From: Rhodospirillales bacterium
Lineage (GTDB): Bacteria > Pseudomonadota > Alphaproteobacteria > Rhodospirillales > Shumkoniaceae
Direction of reading: 5' to 3'
DNA length: 34,881 nucleotides
Assembly: GCA_014859895.1 (NCBI GenBank)
Contig: JACZKS010000072.1
Coordinates: 1 to 34,881 of the forward strand
This document shows positions 9,023-17,198 of this stretch, in pieces. A program made the position numbers and the translations under genes. How positions within the stretch are numbered: the stretch's first letter is position 1; each line of letters starts with the position of its first letter. The notes under the pieces are model-generated. The model did no database searches. It saw only the letters and a list, made by a program, of their open reading frames with translations, and was not told where the DNA came from.

Positions 9023-9104
9023 GTGCCGGGCGGCAACGGCCGCCACGATTTTCGGACGTAGAAGTATAGCCTCGCCGGGCGGTTCAAACCGCCCGGCATT
9101 TTTT
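8544..9104 (+). repeat. Direct repeat, copy A: 3' half of asd plus its terminator
   Basis: This 561-base block recurs at 10210-10770 with a constant offset of 1666 bases and no gaps. A hand alignment of the first 541 bases finds 19 differences, and four more fall in the terminator. This copy is part of the intact asd gene. Confidence 0.95.
9074..9104 (+). terminator. Rho-independent terminator of asd
   Basis: GCCGGGCGGTT (9074-9084) pairs perfectly with AACCGCCCGGC (9087-9097) across a two-base apex (in practice a four-base loop). A run of six T residues follows at 9099-9104. Confidence 0.93.
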
Positions 9105-9187
9105 CGTCGCCATGAGACCGTGGCCATCCTGTTGTTTCGACTGGTATCTTCAAAGCGCCGTCCCCGTCACCTGGTCGAGAGTTTGCC

Positions 9188-10153
9188 ATGAAGCCCATCA
9201 CCACTCTGACCCTGAATTCCAGCGTCGATGTACAGTGGGAGGTCGACGACATGATCCCGGTGCGCAAGCTGCGCGCATCCTCTCCGACACAATTCCCCGG
9301 GGGCGGCGGCATCAACGTCTCGCGCGTGATCAAGACGCTCGGCGGCCAGACGGTGGCCATTCACACTGCCGGAGGGTACTCGGGCCAGTTCCTGCGCGAT
9401 TTGGTCGAAGCCCAAGGGCTGCTCACCCGCACCATTCCCATTGCCGGTTCGACCCGGGTCAGCGCCACCGTTTTCGAGCGACAGACCGGGCAGGAGTTCC
9501 GGATCACGCCGTCCGGACCGGAATTGACGGAGAACGAGTGGCGGACGTCTCTCGATGCCTTGTTCGATCACGACGCCGACTACATCGTTCTTACGGGCAG
9601 CCTGCCGCCGGGCGTTCCCACGGACTTCTATGCACGGGCAGCGCGATTGGCCAAGCAGCGAAACATCCGGGTCATTCTTGATACGTCCGGGCGGGCGTTG
9701 TTCGAATCGCTGAAAGAGGGGGTCTATCTGATCAAGCCCAACCTCCACGAACTCGAAAATCTCGTTGTCCGCAAGGCATCTGCGCCGAAGGATCAGGAAG
9801 AAATTTGCCGCCAGATCATCGACGAGGGAAAAGCCGAAGTGGTGGCCTTGACCCTCGGCGAGGACGGTGCCCTGCTGACCTGGAACAAGGGATCGCGGAG
9901 GATGATCACACCCAAGGTTGAGGTCAAAAGCGCGGTTGGCGCGGGCGACAGTTTTCTCGCCGGAATGACGTTGGGTTTGGCTCAGGGACGGTCGCTCGAG
10001 GAAGCCTTCGCGCTTGGACTGGCCACCGGTACGGCAACCGTACTGACGGCAGGAGCCGAGCTTTGCCGCCGGGAAGATGTGGAGCGGCTGTTCGAGGAGA
10101 TCTTCGGAAGCCCGCTCATACTCGAAGCCCGCGCGACATCCGGCGGTACATGA
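9188..10153 (+). CDS. pfkB: PfkB-family phosphofructokinase (6-phosphofructokinase 2 type)
   Basis: The 321-residue protein belongs to the ribokinase/PfkB fold. It opens with ITTLTLNSSVDVQWEV and has the family signature FPGGGGINVSRVIKTLGG around residue 40, the substrate region TGSLPPGVP near residue 140, KPNLHELENL near 180, and the anion-hole/catalytic motif SAVGAGDSF with Asp254. The pattern resembles E. coli PfkB (ATP-dependent phosphorylation of fructose 6-phosphate) more than ribokinase, although 1-phosphofructokinase or tagatose-6-phosphate kinase cannot be excluded. The gene lies alone between the asd terminator and the truncated asd copy, with only a weak GAGAG ribosome-binding site. 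Confidence 0.85.
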   Translation: MKPITTLTLNSSVDVQWEVDDMIPVRKLRASSPTQFPGGGGINVSRVIKTLGGQTVAIHTAGGYSGQFLRDLVEAQGLLTRTIPIAGSTRVSATVFERQTGQEFRITPSGPELTENEWRTSLDALFDHDADYIVLTGSLPPGVPTDFYARAARLAKQRNIRVILDTSGRALFESLKEGVYLIKPNLHELENLVVRKASAPKDQEEICRQIIDEGKAEVVALTLGEDGALLTWNKGSRRMITPKVEVKSAVGAGDSFLAGMTLGLAQGRSLEEAFALGLATGTATVLTAGAELCRREDVERLFEEIFGSPLILEARATSGGT

Positions 10154-10191
10154 CCGGCGGGTCGCAAAGGAACGGAAGCCCAAAACGCGAC

Positions 10192-10218
10192 GGGCCGGCC
10201 GCTGCGAGGCGGCCAGCC
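10192..10218 (+). terminator. Terminator-like hairpin interrupted by the asd duplication
   Basis: GGCCGC (10197-10202) pairs with GCGGCC (10209-10214), and after one mismatch three more pairs form. It is preceded by CAAAACG, as many rho-independent terminators are, but no T-run follows; the asd-derived sequence begins at 10210 instead. It closely resembles the intact hairpin at 11584-11611, so it looks like the pfkB terminator with its 3' end replaced. Confidence 0.45.
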
Positions 10219-10688
10219 GGCATCAGAAGAAGTTCACCAAGCAGATCGCCTTCAACGCCATTCCCTACATCGACGTCTTCATGGACGACGGGTCGACCAA
10301 GGAGGAATGGAAGATGGTGGTCGAGACCAAGAAGATCCTCGACGCCGGTATCGAGGTGTTCGCCACCTGCGTGCGCATCCCCACCTTCATCGGCCACGGC
10401 GAGACGGTGCACGTGGAGTTCGAGAAGCCGATCACCGACGAGCAGGCGCGCGCTGCCCTGCGCAAGGCGCCCGGCGTCGTGGTGATCGACAAGCGGGCCA
10501 ACGAGGGCTACGCGACCCCCGTCGAATGCGCCGGCGAGGATGCGACCTACGTCAGCCGCATCCGCAAGGACCCGACGGTGAAGAACGGCATCGCCTTCTG
10601 GTGCGTGTCGGACAACCTGCGGAAGGGCGCCGCGCTCAACACCGTGCAGATCGCCGAGGAACTGATCAAGACCTACCTCAAGAAGTAG
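10210..10688 (+). pseudogene. Truncated duplicate of asd (C-terminal part only)
   Basis: The frame encodes the last 158 or so residues of Asd, from SRHQKKFTKQIAFNAIP to the normal ending TYLKK, and uses the same stop codon. It lacks the NADPH-binding domain and the catalytic Cys131 of the intact gene, so it cannot be an active dehydrogenase. Seven residues differ from the intact copy: His to Tyr, Met to Val, Pro to Ala, Asn to Gly, Ala to Thr, Ser to Lys and Phe to Tyr. No ribosome-binding site with a conserved start is visible; an open frame runs in from pfkB out of phase. It is most simply a remnant of a duplication. Confidence 0.88.
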
Positions 10689-10739
10689 GTGCCGGGCGGC
10701 AACGGTCGCCACGATTTCCGGACGTAGAAGTATAGCCTC

Positions 10740-10770
10740 GCCGGGCGGTTTCGACCGCCCGGCTTTTTTT
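10740..10770 (+). terminator. Rho-independent terminator of the asd duplicate
   Basis: GCCGGGCGGT (10740-10749), loop TTCG, ACCGCCCGGC (10754-10763), then seven T residues. The stem is the same as at 9074, but the loop has changed to a stable TTCG tetraloop and the T-run is one base longer. Its retention suggests it now terminates pfkB transcripts. Confidence 0.92.
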
Positions 10771-10856
10771 GTTCGGGCGGGAAGCCATGAGGATGCGGTC
10801 CAGTCGGCGCCACAACGTTCCTTCCCCTTGTGGCGGGGCCTTCCGAGGTGAACAGT

Positions 10857-11375
10857 CTACTGCTGTCGGAAGATGTCCCCCTGCACCCGGATTGCCGCCA
10901 CGCACTCCGCGACGCTCAGCCTCGCGGTGTCCAGTCGCAGGGGCGCGCGGTCCCATGGGTGGTAGTCGCGGTCGATCACTGCGGACCAGTCGGGCAGCCT
11001 GAGGCCGGTAATGTCGGGCACCCGGCCCTCGACCCGGCGGCGGTGTTCCGTCGCGTCGGAGCAGACGATCTCGACCTCCAACACGACGGCACCGGCCCGC
11101 CGGCCGAGGTCGCGCCACGCGTCGCGGGTGATCATCCATGGGTTCACGCAGTCGGCCACAACGGTGCGGCCGAGGCGCAGGTTGTCGTGCGCTACGGCAT
11201 GGGCGACCCGGTATCCTGCGTCGTCAAGCGGGCCGGAGAGGGCGCCACTGTCGCGCATTGCCTGCTCGATGGTGTCAATGCGCAGCCAGACCGCGCCTAG
11301 TTCCCCGGCAAGTTGGAAGGCGACCGTCGATTTGCCGGTTCCGGGAAGCCCGGAGAAGACTATGAGCACCGCCAT
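10857..11375 (-). CDS. Predicted P-loop kinase (AAA-type/COG0645-like)
   Basis: The 172-residue product starts MAVLIVFSGLPGTGKST, with a Walker A motif at residues 9-16, followed by the RIDTIEQAMRDSG segment and VVADCVNPWMITRDAW near residue 85. That layout is typical of small predicted nucleotide or sugar kinases related to shikimate and gluconate kinases and to zeta-toxin-like kinases. The substrate is unknown. Ile and Asp residues near the C-terminus (DRDYHPWDR) may form the lid. No good ribosome-binding site is visible; an upstream in-frame ATG at 11396 is the alternative start. It is alone on the minus strand, convergent with the asd duplicate and separated from the CoA-transferase gene by 270 bases. 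Confidence 0.7.
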   Translation of the reverse strand: MAVLIVFSGLPGTGKSTVAFQLAGELGAVWLRIDTIEQAMRDSGALSGPLDDAGYRVAHAVAHDNLRLGRTVVADCVNPWMITRDAWRDLGRRAGAVVLEVEIVCSDATEHRRRVEGRVPDITGLRLPDWSAVIDRDYHPWDRAPLRLDTARLSVAECVAAIRVQGDIFRQQ

Positions 11376-11583
11376 CGGGGACCACCGCTGCCGCATCGGA
11401 AAGGAGCATCGAGTGAACTCCGTTCGCGGGCGTGGCACAAGGGGCGGGGTGGCACCGACGTTATCACCCGCATCCCAAAGCCACGTCGAAGAGTTGCTGC
11501 CTTGGGCCAGTCCCTCCGCCGCCAACCTCAGGGCTGTGGCCTGAAAACGAGGGAGGGGGACGTTGCGGCACCCCAAATGCAAC
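11376..11583. other. Gene-poor stretch between kinase and CoA-transferase genes
   Basis: An open minus-strand frame continues upstream of the kinase through this stretch, but its translation is low-complexity and unlike known N-terminal domains. I see no RNA gene. The stretch should contain the kinase promoter, but no convincing -35/-10 pair is visible. Confidence 0.4.
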
Positions 11584-11611
11584 GGGCCGGCCGCTGGGAG
11601 GCGGCCGGCCC
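11584..11611 (-). terminator. Hairpin terminator of the CoA-transferase gene
   Basis: GGGCCGGCCGC (11584-11594) and GCGGCCGGCCC (11601-11611) form a perfect 11-bp stem with a six-base loop. It starts 34 bases after the end of the minus-strand CoA-transferase gene. On the minus strand it is followed by GTTGCATTT, a poor T-tract. The sequence is nearly the same as the interrupted hairpin at 10192. Confidence 0.65.
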
Positions 11612-11644
11612 GAGGACGTAACGCTTATGTCCGTCGGTCACGCG

Positions 11645-12850
11645 TCAGATGACGCCTTTTTCCTTCAGCGCCTTCATCTCGTCGGCGGAAACCCCGAGTT
11701 CGTCCAGGATCTCGGCGTTGTGCTCGCCGAGCTTGGGGGCGGGGCGGAAAAATTCGCCAGGCGTGCCCGAGAGGCGCGCCGTGATGTTGTGCATGGGCAG
11801 CGTGCCCAGTTCCTCGTCCGGGACCTCGACGATGATCTCGCGGTCCTTGACGTAGGGATGGTCGATGAGGTCGGCGATGTCGCAGATGGGGCCCACCGTG
11901 ATGCCGGCCTTGTCGAAGAAGTCGAGGATGTATTCGCGATCGTGCTTGCCCATGAAGGCGCCGACGATCTCGTCCAGCTCGTCGACGTTCTTCAGGCGGT
12001 CGGAGTTGGTCTTGAAGCGCGCGTCCTCGATCAGCGCTTCCTGGCCGATCGACTTGGCGAACTGCTCCCACATACCCTGGGTCGAGGCGGAAAGCGCGAC
12101 CCACTTGCCGTCCTTGGCCTGATAGGCGTTGCGCGGCGCGGCCATGGTGAAGCGGCTGCCCAGGCGCTTCGGCACCTTGCCGGTGACCTTGTAGTTGGCC
12201 GGCAGCGGGCCCTGGATGGAGAACAGCGGATCGAACAGCGGCAGGTCGATGACCTGGCCCTTGCCGCCGTTGACCTCGACCTCACGGATGGCGGCCAGGA
12301 TGGCGGAAGCGCCGGTCAGGCCGGCGATCATGTCGGCCATGGCGAACGCCGGCAGCACCGGGGGGCGGTCCTCGAAGCCGTTGGAGGCGGCGAAGCCGCT
12401 CATCGCCTCGATCAGGGTGCCGAAGCCGGGCTTGTGCTTGTACATGCCGTCCTGGCCCCAGCCGGAAATGCGCACAATGACCAGTTTGGGGTTGATCTTG
12501 TGCAGTTCGGCCGGCGCCATGCCCATCTTTTCCAGGGTGCCGGGGCGGAAGTTCTCGACCAGGCCGTCGGCGGTGCCGACCAGCTTGAAGAACAGATCCT
12601 TGGCCTTCTCCTCGCGCAGGTTCAGCGTCAGGCTGCGCTTGTTGCGCGAGTAGACCTTCCAATGGGTGGAGACACCCTGGGTCTTCCAGCCGCGAAGGTC
12701 ATCGCCCTTGTCCGGGGTTTCGATCTTGATGACATCGGCGCCGTAATCGGCGAGCAGAACGGTGAGTTCGTTGCCCGCCACCACGCGGGTCATGTCGAGA
12801 ATGCGAAGGCCCTTCAAGGGACCTTTGGCGTCGGGCTTGAAATTCCTCAT
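11645..12850 (-). CDS. Class III (CaiB/BaiF family) CoA-transferase
   Basis: Family III CoA-transferases move coenzyme A between carboxylic acids through an aspartyl-CoA intermediate. The 401-residue protein has the family N-terminus (LKGLRILDMTRVVAGNELTVLLADYGADVIKIE), the VENFRPGTLEKMG motif near residue 98, and FAMADMIAGLTGA, whose Asp173 matches the catalytic Asp of formyl-CoA transferase. The C-terminal domain is complete. GGGAGGAC just upstream of the ATG is a good ribosome-binding site. It is divergent from sucCD, so succinyl-CoA is a plausible CoA donor, but the acceptor cannot be named from sequence. Confidence 0.9.
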   Translation of the reverse strand: MRNFKPDAKGPLKGLRILDMTRVVAGNELTVLLADYGADVIKIETPDKGDDLRGWKTQGVSTHWKVYSRNKRSLTLNLREEKAKDLFFKLVGTADGLVENFRPGTLEKMGMAPAELHKINPKLVIVRISGWGQDGMYKHKPGFGTLIEAMSGFAASNGFEDRPPVLPAFAMADMIAGLTGASAILAAIREVEVNGGKGQVIDLPLFDPLFSIQGPLPANYKVTGKVPKRLGSRFTMAAPRNAYQAKDGKWVALSASTQGMWEQFAKSIGQEALIEDARFKTNSDRLKNVDELDEIVGAFMGKHDREYILDFFDKAGITVGPICDIADLIDHPYVKDREIIVEVPDEELGTLPMHNITARLSGTPGEFFRPAPKLGEHNAEILDELGVSADEMKALKEKGVI

Positions 12851-12911
12851 TGTAGTCCTCCCGATTGGCGGAGAATTGTTTGGCTGTCCCTGGGGATATG
12901 GGAAGTGTCAC

Positions 12912-12940
12912 TCGTTACCGCCGGTATGACGGCGAGTCAA
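12912..12940 (-). promoter_or_regulatory. Candidate promoter of the CoA-transferase gene
   Basis: Read on the minus strand, TTGACT (12940-12935) and TAACGA (12917-12912) are separated by 17 bases. The -35 is strong and the -10 weak. The start codon is about 60 bases further downstream. Confidence 0.4.
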
Positions 12941-12977
12941 TTCCGGCTGGCGGGCGTCCCCCAAAGCGCGAGAGATT

Positions 12978-13061
12978 TTTCACCATGTGGCGACGCGGCG
13001 GCGGATGGAGCCCCCACATCGTGAAATCGCTGTTGAAGGGGAGGGGGAGTCCGCCTAACGT
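12978..13061 (+). promoter_or_regulatory. Inverted repeat and candidate promoter upstream of sucCD
   Basis: TTTCACCATGTGG (12978-12990) is repeated in inverted form as CCACATCGTGAAA (13014-13026), with 12 of 13 bases matching and a 23-base spacer. A nested outer pair, CCCAAAGC (12959-12966) and GCTTTGGG (13062-13069), surrounds it. A possible promoter, TTGAAG (13033-13038), 17 bases, TAACGT (13056-13061), lies between. The arrangement could be a pair of regulator half-sites or an RNA hairpin on the sucC leader. The rest of the 340-base gap to sucC shows nothing further. Confidence 0.4.
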
Positions 13062-13190
13062 GCTTTGGGAAACGCATGGTCCCAGGGTTGTTTGGCCGCC
13101 GGGACGACAGGTTTCCTTTTCCATTTCGATGGGCGGCAGGGACGGTTCCTTCCCGCCCGACAGCGGTTTCCAACAAGCTCGGGTAGATCA

Positions 13191-14390
13191 ATGAATATTC
13201 ACGAGTATCAGGCGAAGCAGCTGCTTGCCAAGTTCGGCGTGACGGTGCCGCGCGGCGGCGTTGCCTACACGGCCGAGGAGGCCGAGGGCGTCGCCAAGAC
13301 CCTTGGCGGGCCGGTGTGGGTCGTCAAGTCGCAGATCCATGCGGGCGGCCGTGGCAAGGGCAAGTTCAAGGAAGAGAAGGCCGGCAAGGCGGGCGGCGTG
13401 CGCGTCGTCAAGTCGATCGAGGACGTGAAGGCCAACGCTGGCCAGATGCTGGGCGCGATCCTGGTCACGCACCAGAGCGGCCCGGCCGGCAAGGAGGTCA
13501 AGCGGGTCTATATCGAGGAGGGCTGCAATATCGCCCGCGAATGCTACCTCGGCATGCTGATCGACCGCGCCAAGTCCTGCATCACCATCATGGCCTCGAC
13601 CGAAGGCGGCATGGACATCGAGACGGTGGCGGCCAAGACGCCCGAGAAGATCGTCAAGGTTTCCATCGATCCGGCCACCGGCATCCAGCCCTTCCACTGC
13701 CGCAGGGTGGCCTTCGGGCTCAAGCTCGAAGGGGCGCAGGTGGGTGCCGCCGTCAAGTTCCTGACCGGCATGTACAACGCCTTCGTCAGCCTTGACGCCA
13801 GCTTGGTCGAGATCAACCCGCTGGTCGTTACCGGCGAGGGCGCGGTGATCGCGCTCGACGCCAAGATGAACTTCGACGACAACGGCCTGTTCCGCCACAA
13901 GGACGTGCAGGAACTGCGCGATGAGTCCGAGGAGGATCCGGCGGAGCGCGAGGCGGCGAAGCACTCGCTCAACTACATCACGCTCGACGGGTCCATCGGC
14001 TGCATGGTGAACGGGGCCGGTCTGGCCATGGCCACCATGGACATCATCAAGGTGCACGGCGGCTCGCCGGCCAACTTTCTTGATGTCGGCGGCGGCGCCA
14101 CCAAGGAGCGCGTCACCGCGGCCTTCAAGCTGATCCTGTCCGACCCCAAGGTCGAGGGCATCCTGGTCAATATCTTCGGCGGCATCATGCGTTGCGATGT
14201 CATCGCCGAAGGCGTGGTGGCCGCGGCCCGCGAGGTCAGCCTCAACGTTCCGCTGGTGGTCCGTCTCGAGGGCACCAACGTCGAGGCCGGCAAGCAGATC
14301 CTGGCCAAGTCCGGGCTGCCGATCATTTCGGCGGACGACCTGGGCGACGCTGCCGCGAAGATTGTCAAAGCGGTGAAGGAGGCCGCCTGA
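13191..14390 (+). CDS. sucC: Succinyl-CoA synthetase (ADP-forming) beta subunit
   Basis: SucC with SucD converts succinyl-CoA to succinate while making ATP or GTP in the TCA cycle. The beta subunit carries the ATP-grasp domain. The 399-residue product begins [17 protein letters not shown], has the [15 protein letters not shown] nucleotide-binding region near residue 46, and ends with the CoA-ligase domain containing the [13 protein letters not shown] and [11 protein letters not shown]-type (here [12 protein letters not shown]) motifs. ATG 13191 gives the canonical N-terminus; the open frame begins upstream. The ribosome-binding site is weak (GGGTA). The sucC stop overlaps the sucD start by one base. 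Confidence 0.97.
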   Translation: MNIHEYQAKQLLAKFGVTVPRGGVAYTAEEAEGVAKTLGGPVWVVKSQIHAGGRGKGKFKEEKAGKAGGVRVVKSIEDVKANAGQMLGAILVTHQSGPAGKEVKRVYIEEGCNIARECYLGMLIDRAKSCITIMASTEGGMDIETVAAKTPEKIVKVSIDPATGIQPFHCRRVAFGLKLEGAQVGAAVKFLTGMYNAFVSLDASLVEINPLVVTGEGAVIALDAKMNFDDNGLFRHKDVQELRDESEEDPAEREAAKHSLNYITLDGSIGCMVNGAGLAMATMDIIKVHGGSPANFLDVGGGATKERVTAAFKLILSDPKVEGILVNIFGGIMRCDVIAEGVVAAAREVSLNVPLVVRLEGTNVEAGKQILAKSGLPIISADDLGDAAAKIVKAVKEAA

Positions 14391-15265
14391 TGTCCGTACT
14401 CGTCAACTCAAAGACTAAGCTTCTCGTCCAGGGCATCACCGGCGGCGAGGGCACCTTCCACACCGAGCAGGCGATCGCCTACGGCACCAAGGTCGTCGGC
14501 GGCGTCACCCCGGGCAAGGGCGGCCAGAAGCACCTCGACGTGCCGGTGTTCAACACCGTCGCCGAGGCGGTCGCCACGACCGGCGCCAACGCCTCCGTCA
14601 TCTATGTGCCGCCGCCCTTCGCGGCGGACGCCATCCTGGAAGCCGTCGACGCCGAACTGCCGCTGGTGGTGTGCATCACCGAGGGCATTCCGGTGCTCGA
14701 CATGGTGCGCGTCAAGCGGGCGATGCGTGGGACCAAGACCCGGCTCATTGGCCCCAACTGCCCCGGCATCATCACCCCCGGCGAGTGCAAGATCGGCATC
14801 ATGCCCGGCCACATCCACCGCAAGGGCAAGATCGGCATCATGTCGCGTTCGGGCACGCTGACCTACGAGGCGGTGGCGCAAACGACGGCGGCCGGCTTCG
14901 GCCAGACCACCTGCATCGGTCTGGGCGGCGATCCGGTCAACGGCACCAACTTCATCGACTGCTTCGAGATGTTCCTGGCCGACCCCGAGACCGAGGCGAT
15001 CATCATGATCGGCGAGATCGGCGGTTCCGCCGAGGAGGACGCGGCCGACTTCCTCAAGAAGTCGAAGGTGAAGAAGCCCACGGTCGGCTTCATCGCCGGC
15101 GTCACGGCACCTCCCGGCCGGCGCATGGGCCATGCCGGCGCCATCATCTCGGGCGGCAAGGGCACGGCGGGCGACAAGATCGAGGCGATGAAGAGCGCCA
15201 ATATCGCGGTCGCCGAAACGCCGGCGTCCATCGGCAGCACGATGGTGAAGCTTCTCAAGAAGTAA
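14390..15265 (+). CDS. sucD: Succinyl-CoA synthetase alpha subunit
   Basis: SucD binds CoA and carries the phosphohistidine. The 291-residue product begins [21 protein letters not shown], has the CoA-binding [14 protein letters not shown] loop, and the active-site histidine at His248 in [11 protein letters not shown]. The central [20 protein letters not shown] motif is intact. AAGGAGG inside the end of sucC (14377-14383) is its ribosome-binding site, and the one-base stop/start overlap (TGATG) implies translational coupling. A very strong terminator follows at 15296. Confidence 0.97.
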   Translation: MSVLVNSKTKLLVQGITGGEGTFHTEQAIAYGTKVVGGVTPGKGGQKHLDVPVFNTVAEAVATTGANASVIYVPPPFAADAILEAVDAELPLVVCITEGIPVLDMVRVKRAMRGTKTRLIGPNCPGIITPGECKIGIMPGHIHRKGKIGIMSRSGTLTYEAVAQTTAAGFGQTTCIGLGGDPVNGTNFIDCFEMFLADPETEAIIMIGEIGGSAEEDAADFLKKSKVKKPTVGFIAGVTAPPGRRMGHAGAIISGGKGTAGDKIEAMKSANIAVAETPASIGSTMVKLLKK

Positions 15266-15295
15266 GCTCACCCTTTTTCGTCGACGACAAGTCAG

Positions 15296-15328
15296 ACAGG
15301 GCGCGGCCTTGGGGCCGCGCCCTGTTTT
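15296..15328 (+). terminator. Rho-independent terminator of sucCD
   Basis: ACAGGGCGCGGCC (15296-15308), loop TTGG, GGCCGCGCCCTGT (15313-15325): a perfect 13-bp stem followed by TTTGTTGTG. This ends the sucCD transcript, so sucCD is not co-transcribed with the other TCA genes in the window. Confidence 0.93.
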
Positions 15329-15530
15329 GTTGTGCGGATCTCCAGACCGAATCGATTGTCAAAACGACGGCCCGCCCCAGGAGCCGATGTGATGGTGGTC
15401 CGTGGACGCCTTGCCATCCGCGGGCAATTTCGCCCGCACGAAAAGAGAGGGGCAGCCGCCCGCTTCATCGATAAAAACGGCACGAATCTGCGACGAAGAG
15501 TCGTGTCGGTTGTGAATCGGCTTCACTGAT
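15329..15530. other. Intergenic region after sucCD
   Basis: The stretch holds a hairpin, GCGGGC (15420-15425), loop AATTTC, GCCCGC (15432-15437). It also holds a possible 45-codon ORF from ATG 15392 to TGA 15529, preceded by AGGAG at 15379-15383. The encoded peptide (MVVRGRLAIRGQFRPHEKRG and on) is strongly basic and not recognised. I would not call it a gene without expression or conservation evidence. Confidence 0.25.
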
Positions 15531-15535
15531 TAATG

Positions 15536-15599
15536 TTCGAAAACGAAAAGCAACACGCTAATTCGAAAACCAAAGATTGACAAAATTTTCGGCTTTGAA
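15536..15599 (+). promoter_or_regulatory. Three GlpR-like operators at 26-bp spacing
   Basis: TTCGAAAACGAA (15536-15547) is a perfect match to the TTCGnnnnCGAA core of DeoR-family GlpR operators. TTCGAAAACCAA (15562-15573) has one mismatch, and TTCGGCTTTGAA (15588-15599) has one mismatch in the second half-site. Their starts are exactly 26 bases apart. The block is AT-rich and lies upstream of a glycerol-type ABC transporter, so glycerol-3-phosphate-responsive repression by a GlpR encoded elsewhere is the simplest reading. Confidence 0.65.
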
Positions 15600-15605
15600 C
15601 AGTAT
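15577..15605 (+). promoter_or_regulatory. Candidate promoter of the glycerol transporter operon
   Basis: TTGACA (15577-15582) is a consensus -35 element. CAGTAT (15600-15605), 17 bases downstream, is a weak -10. The third GlpR-like site lies in the spacer, where a bound repressor would exclude RNA polymerase. Confidence 0.5.
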
Positions 15606-16085
15606 CGTTTTGCCCCTCCAGACGCGGGCGGGCCAAGAAAAAAGGCGGCGCCGGCCACGACAATCGGACGCTGCGCACCGCGGAGGCTTGGAGGCGATCG
15701 TGACGGGGCACAACCTCGTAGAGACGAAGGCCGCTTGCCGCAGAGCCGATTTTTCGGCGGCTAATCGGCCCATATCTGGACAAAACCAGGGGTTTATGGC
15801 GGCGTGGCCGATGGTGGCCGTGCTCCGGGGATTTAGCGAATCCGCGAGCGTGGGTTGCAAGGAGCGGCGCGCCGGAACAAACGGGGCGGCCATTGCCGAT
15901 GGGGCAGGCCCGCGTCATTTGGCGAGACCTCGCGAAGATTCGGTTTCGATCACTGGCGCGCATGAAGGAGGGGCAGGCGGCGGGCGGATATGGGCGCGCG
16001 CCATTGATCTTGATTGATCAGGACGGCGGAAAAGCGACAAAATCGCTAAGTGATAAACAACAATACAAGCATCGGTGATGGCGCG
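15606..16085 (+). other. Long untranslated leader before the transporter operon
   Basis: If the promoter at 15577 is correct, about 475 bases of leader precede the first gene. A 146-codon frame (15577-16017) spans it but starts inside the promoter, has no ribosome-binding site and gives a low-complexity, Arg/Ala/Gly-rich product, so I do not call it. No clear riboswitch or terminator is visible. A second, closer promoter in the AT-rich segment 16010-16070 is possible. Confidence 0.3.

Positions 16086-17190
<1,105 letters not shown>

Positions 17191-17198
<8 letters not shown>

Larger units (their letters stand above)
10210..10770 (+). repeat. Direct repeat, copy B: 3' half of asd plus terminator
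   Basis: This is the second copy of the block at 8544-9104, without gaps. Similarity runs past the stop codon through the whole 3' untranslated region and terminator, then ends. The left boundary lies inside the hairpin at 10192-10218, where both sequences contain CGGCCAGCCGGCATCAG. Confidence 0.95.

Noticed and set aside
10077-10688. A 203-codon frame running from inside pfkB through the asd duplicate as one protein
   Set aside because: The first part is pfkB read out of frame. Only the asd-derived part resembles a protein, and it lacks the active site.
13065-13190. N-terminal extension of SucC by the upstream open frame
   Set aside because: The extension is not conserved in the family, and ATG 13191 gives the standard MNIHEYQAK start.
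15577-16017. 146-codon frame upstream of glpS
   Set aside because: It starts inside the promoter and third GlpR-like site, lacks a ribosome-binding site and has a low-complexity product.
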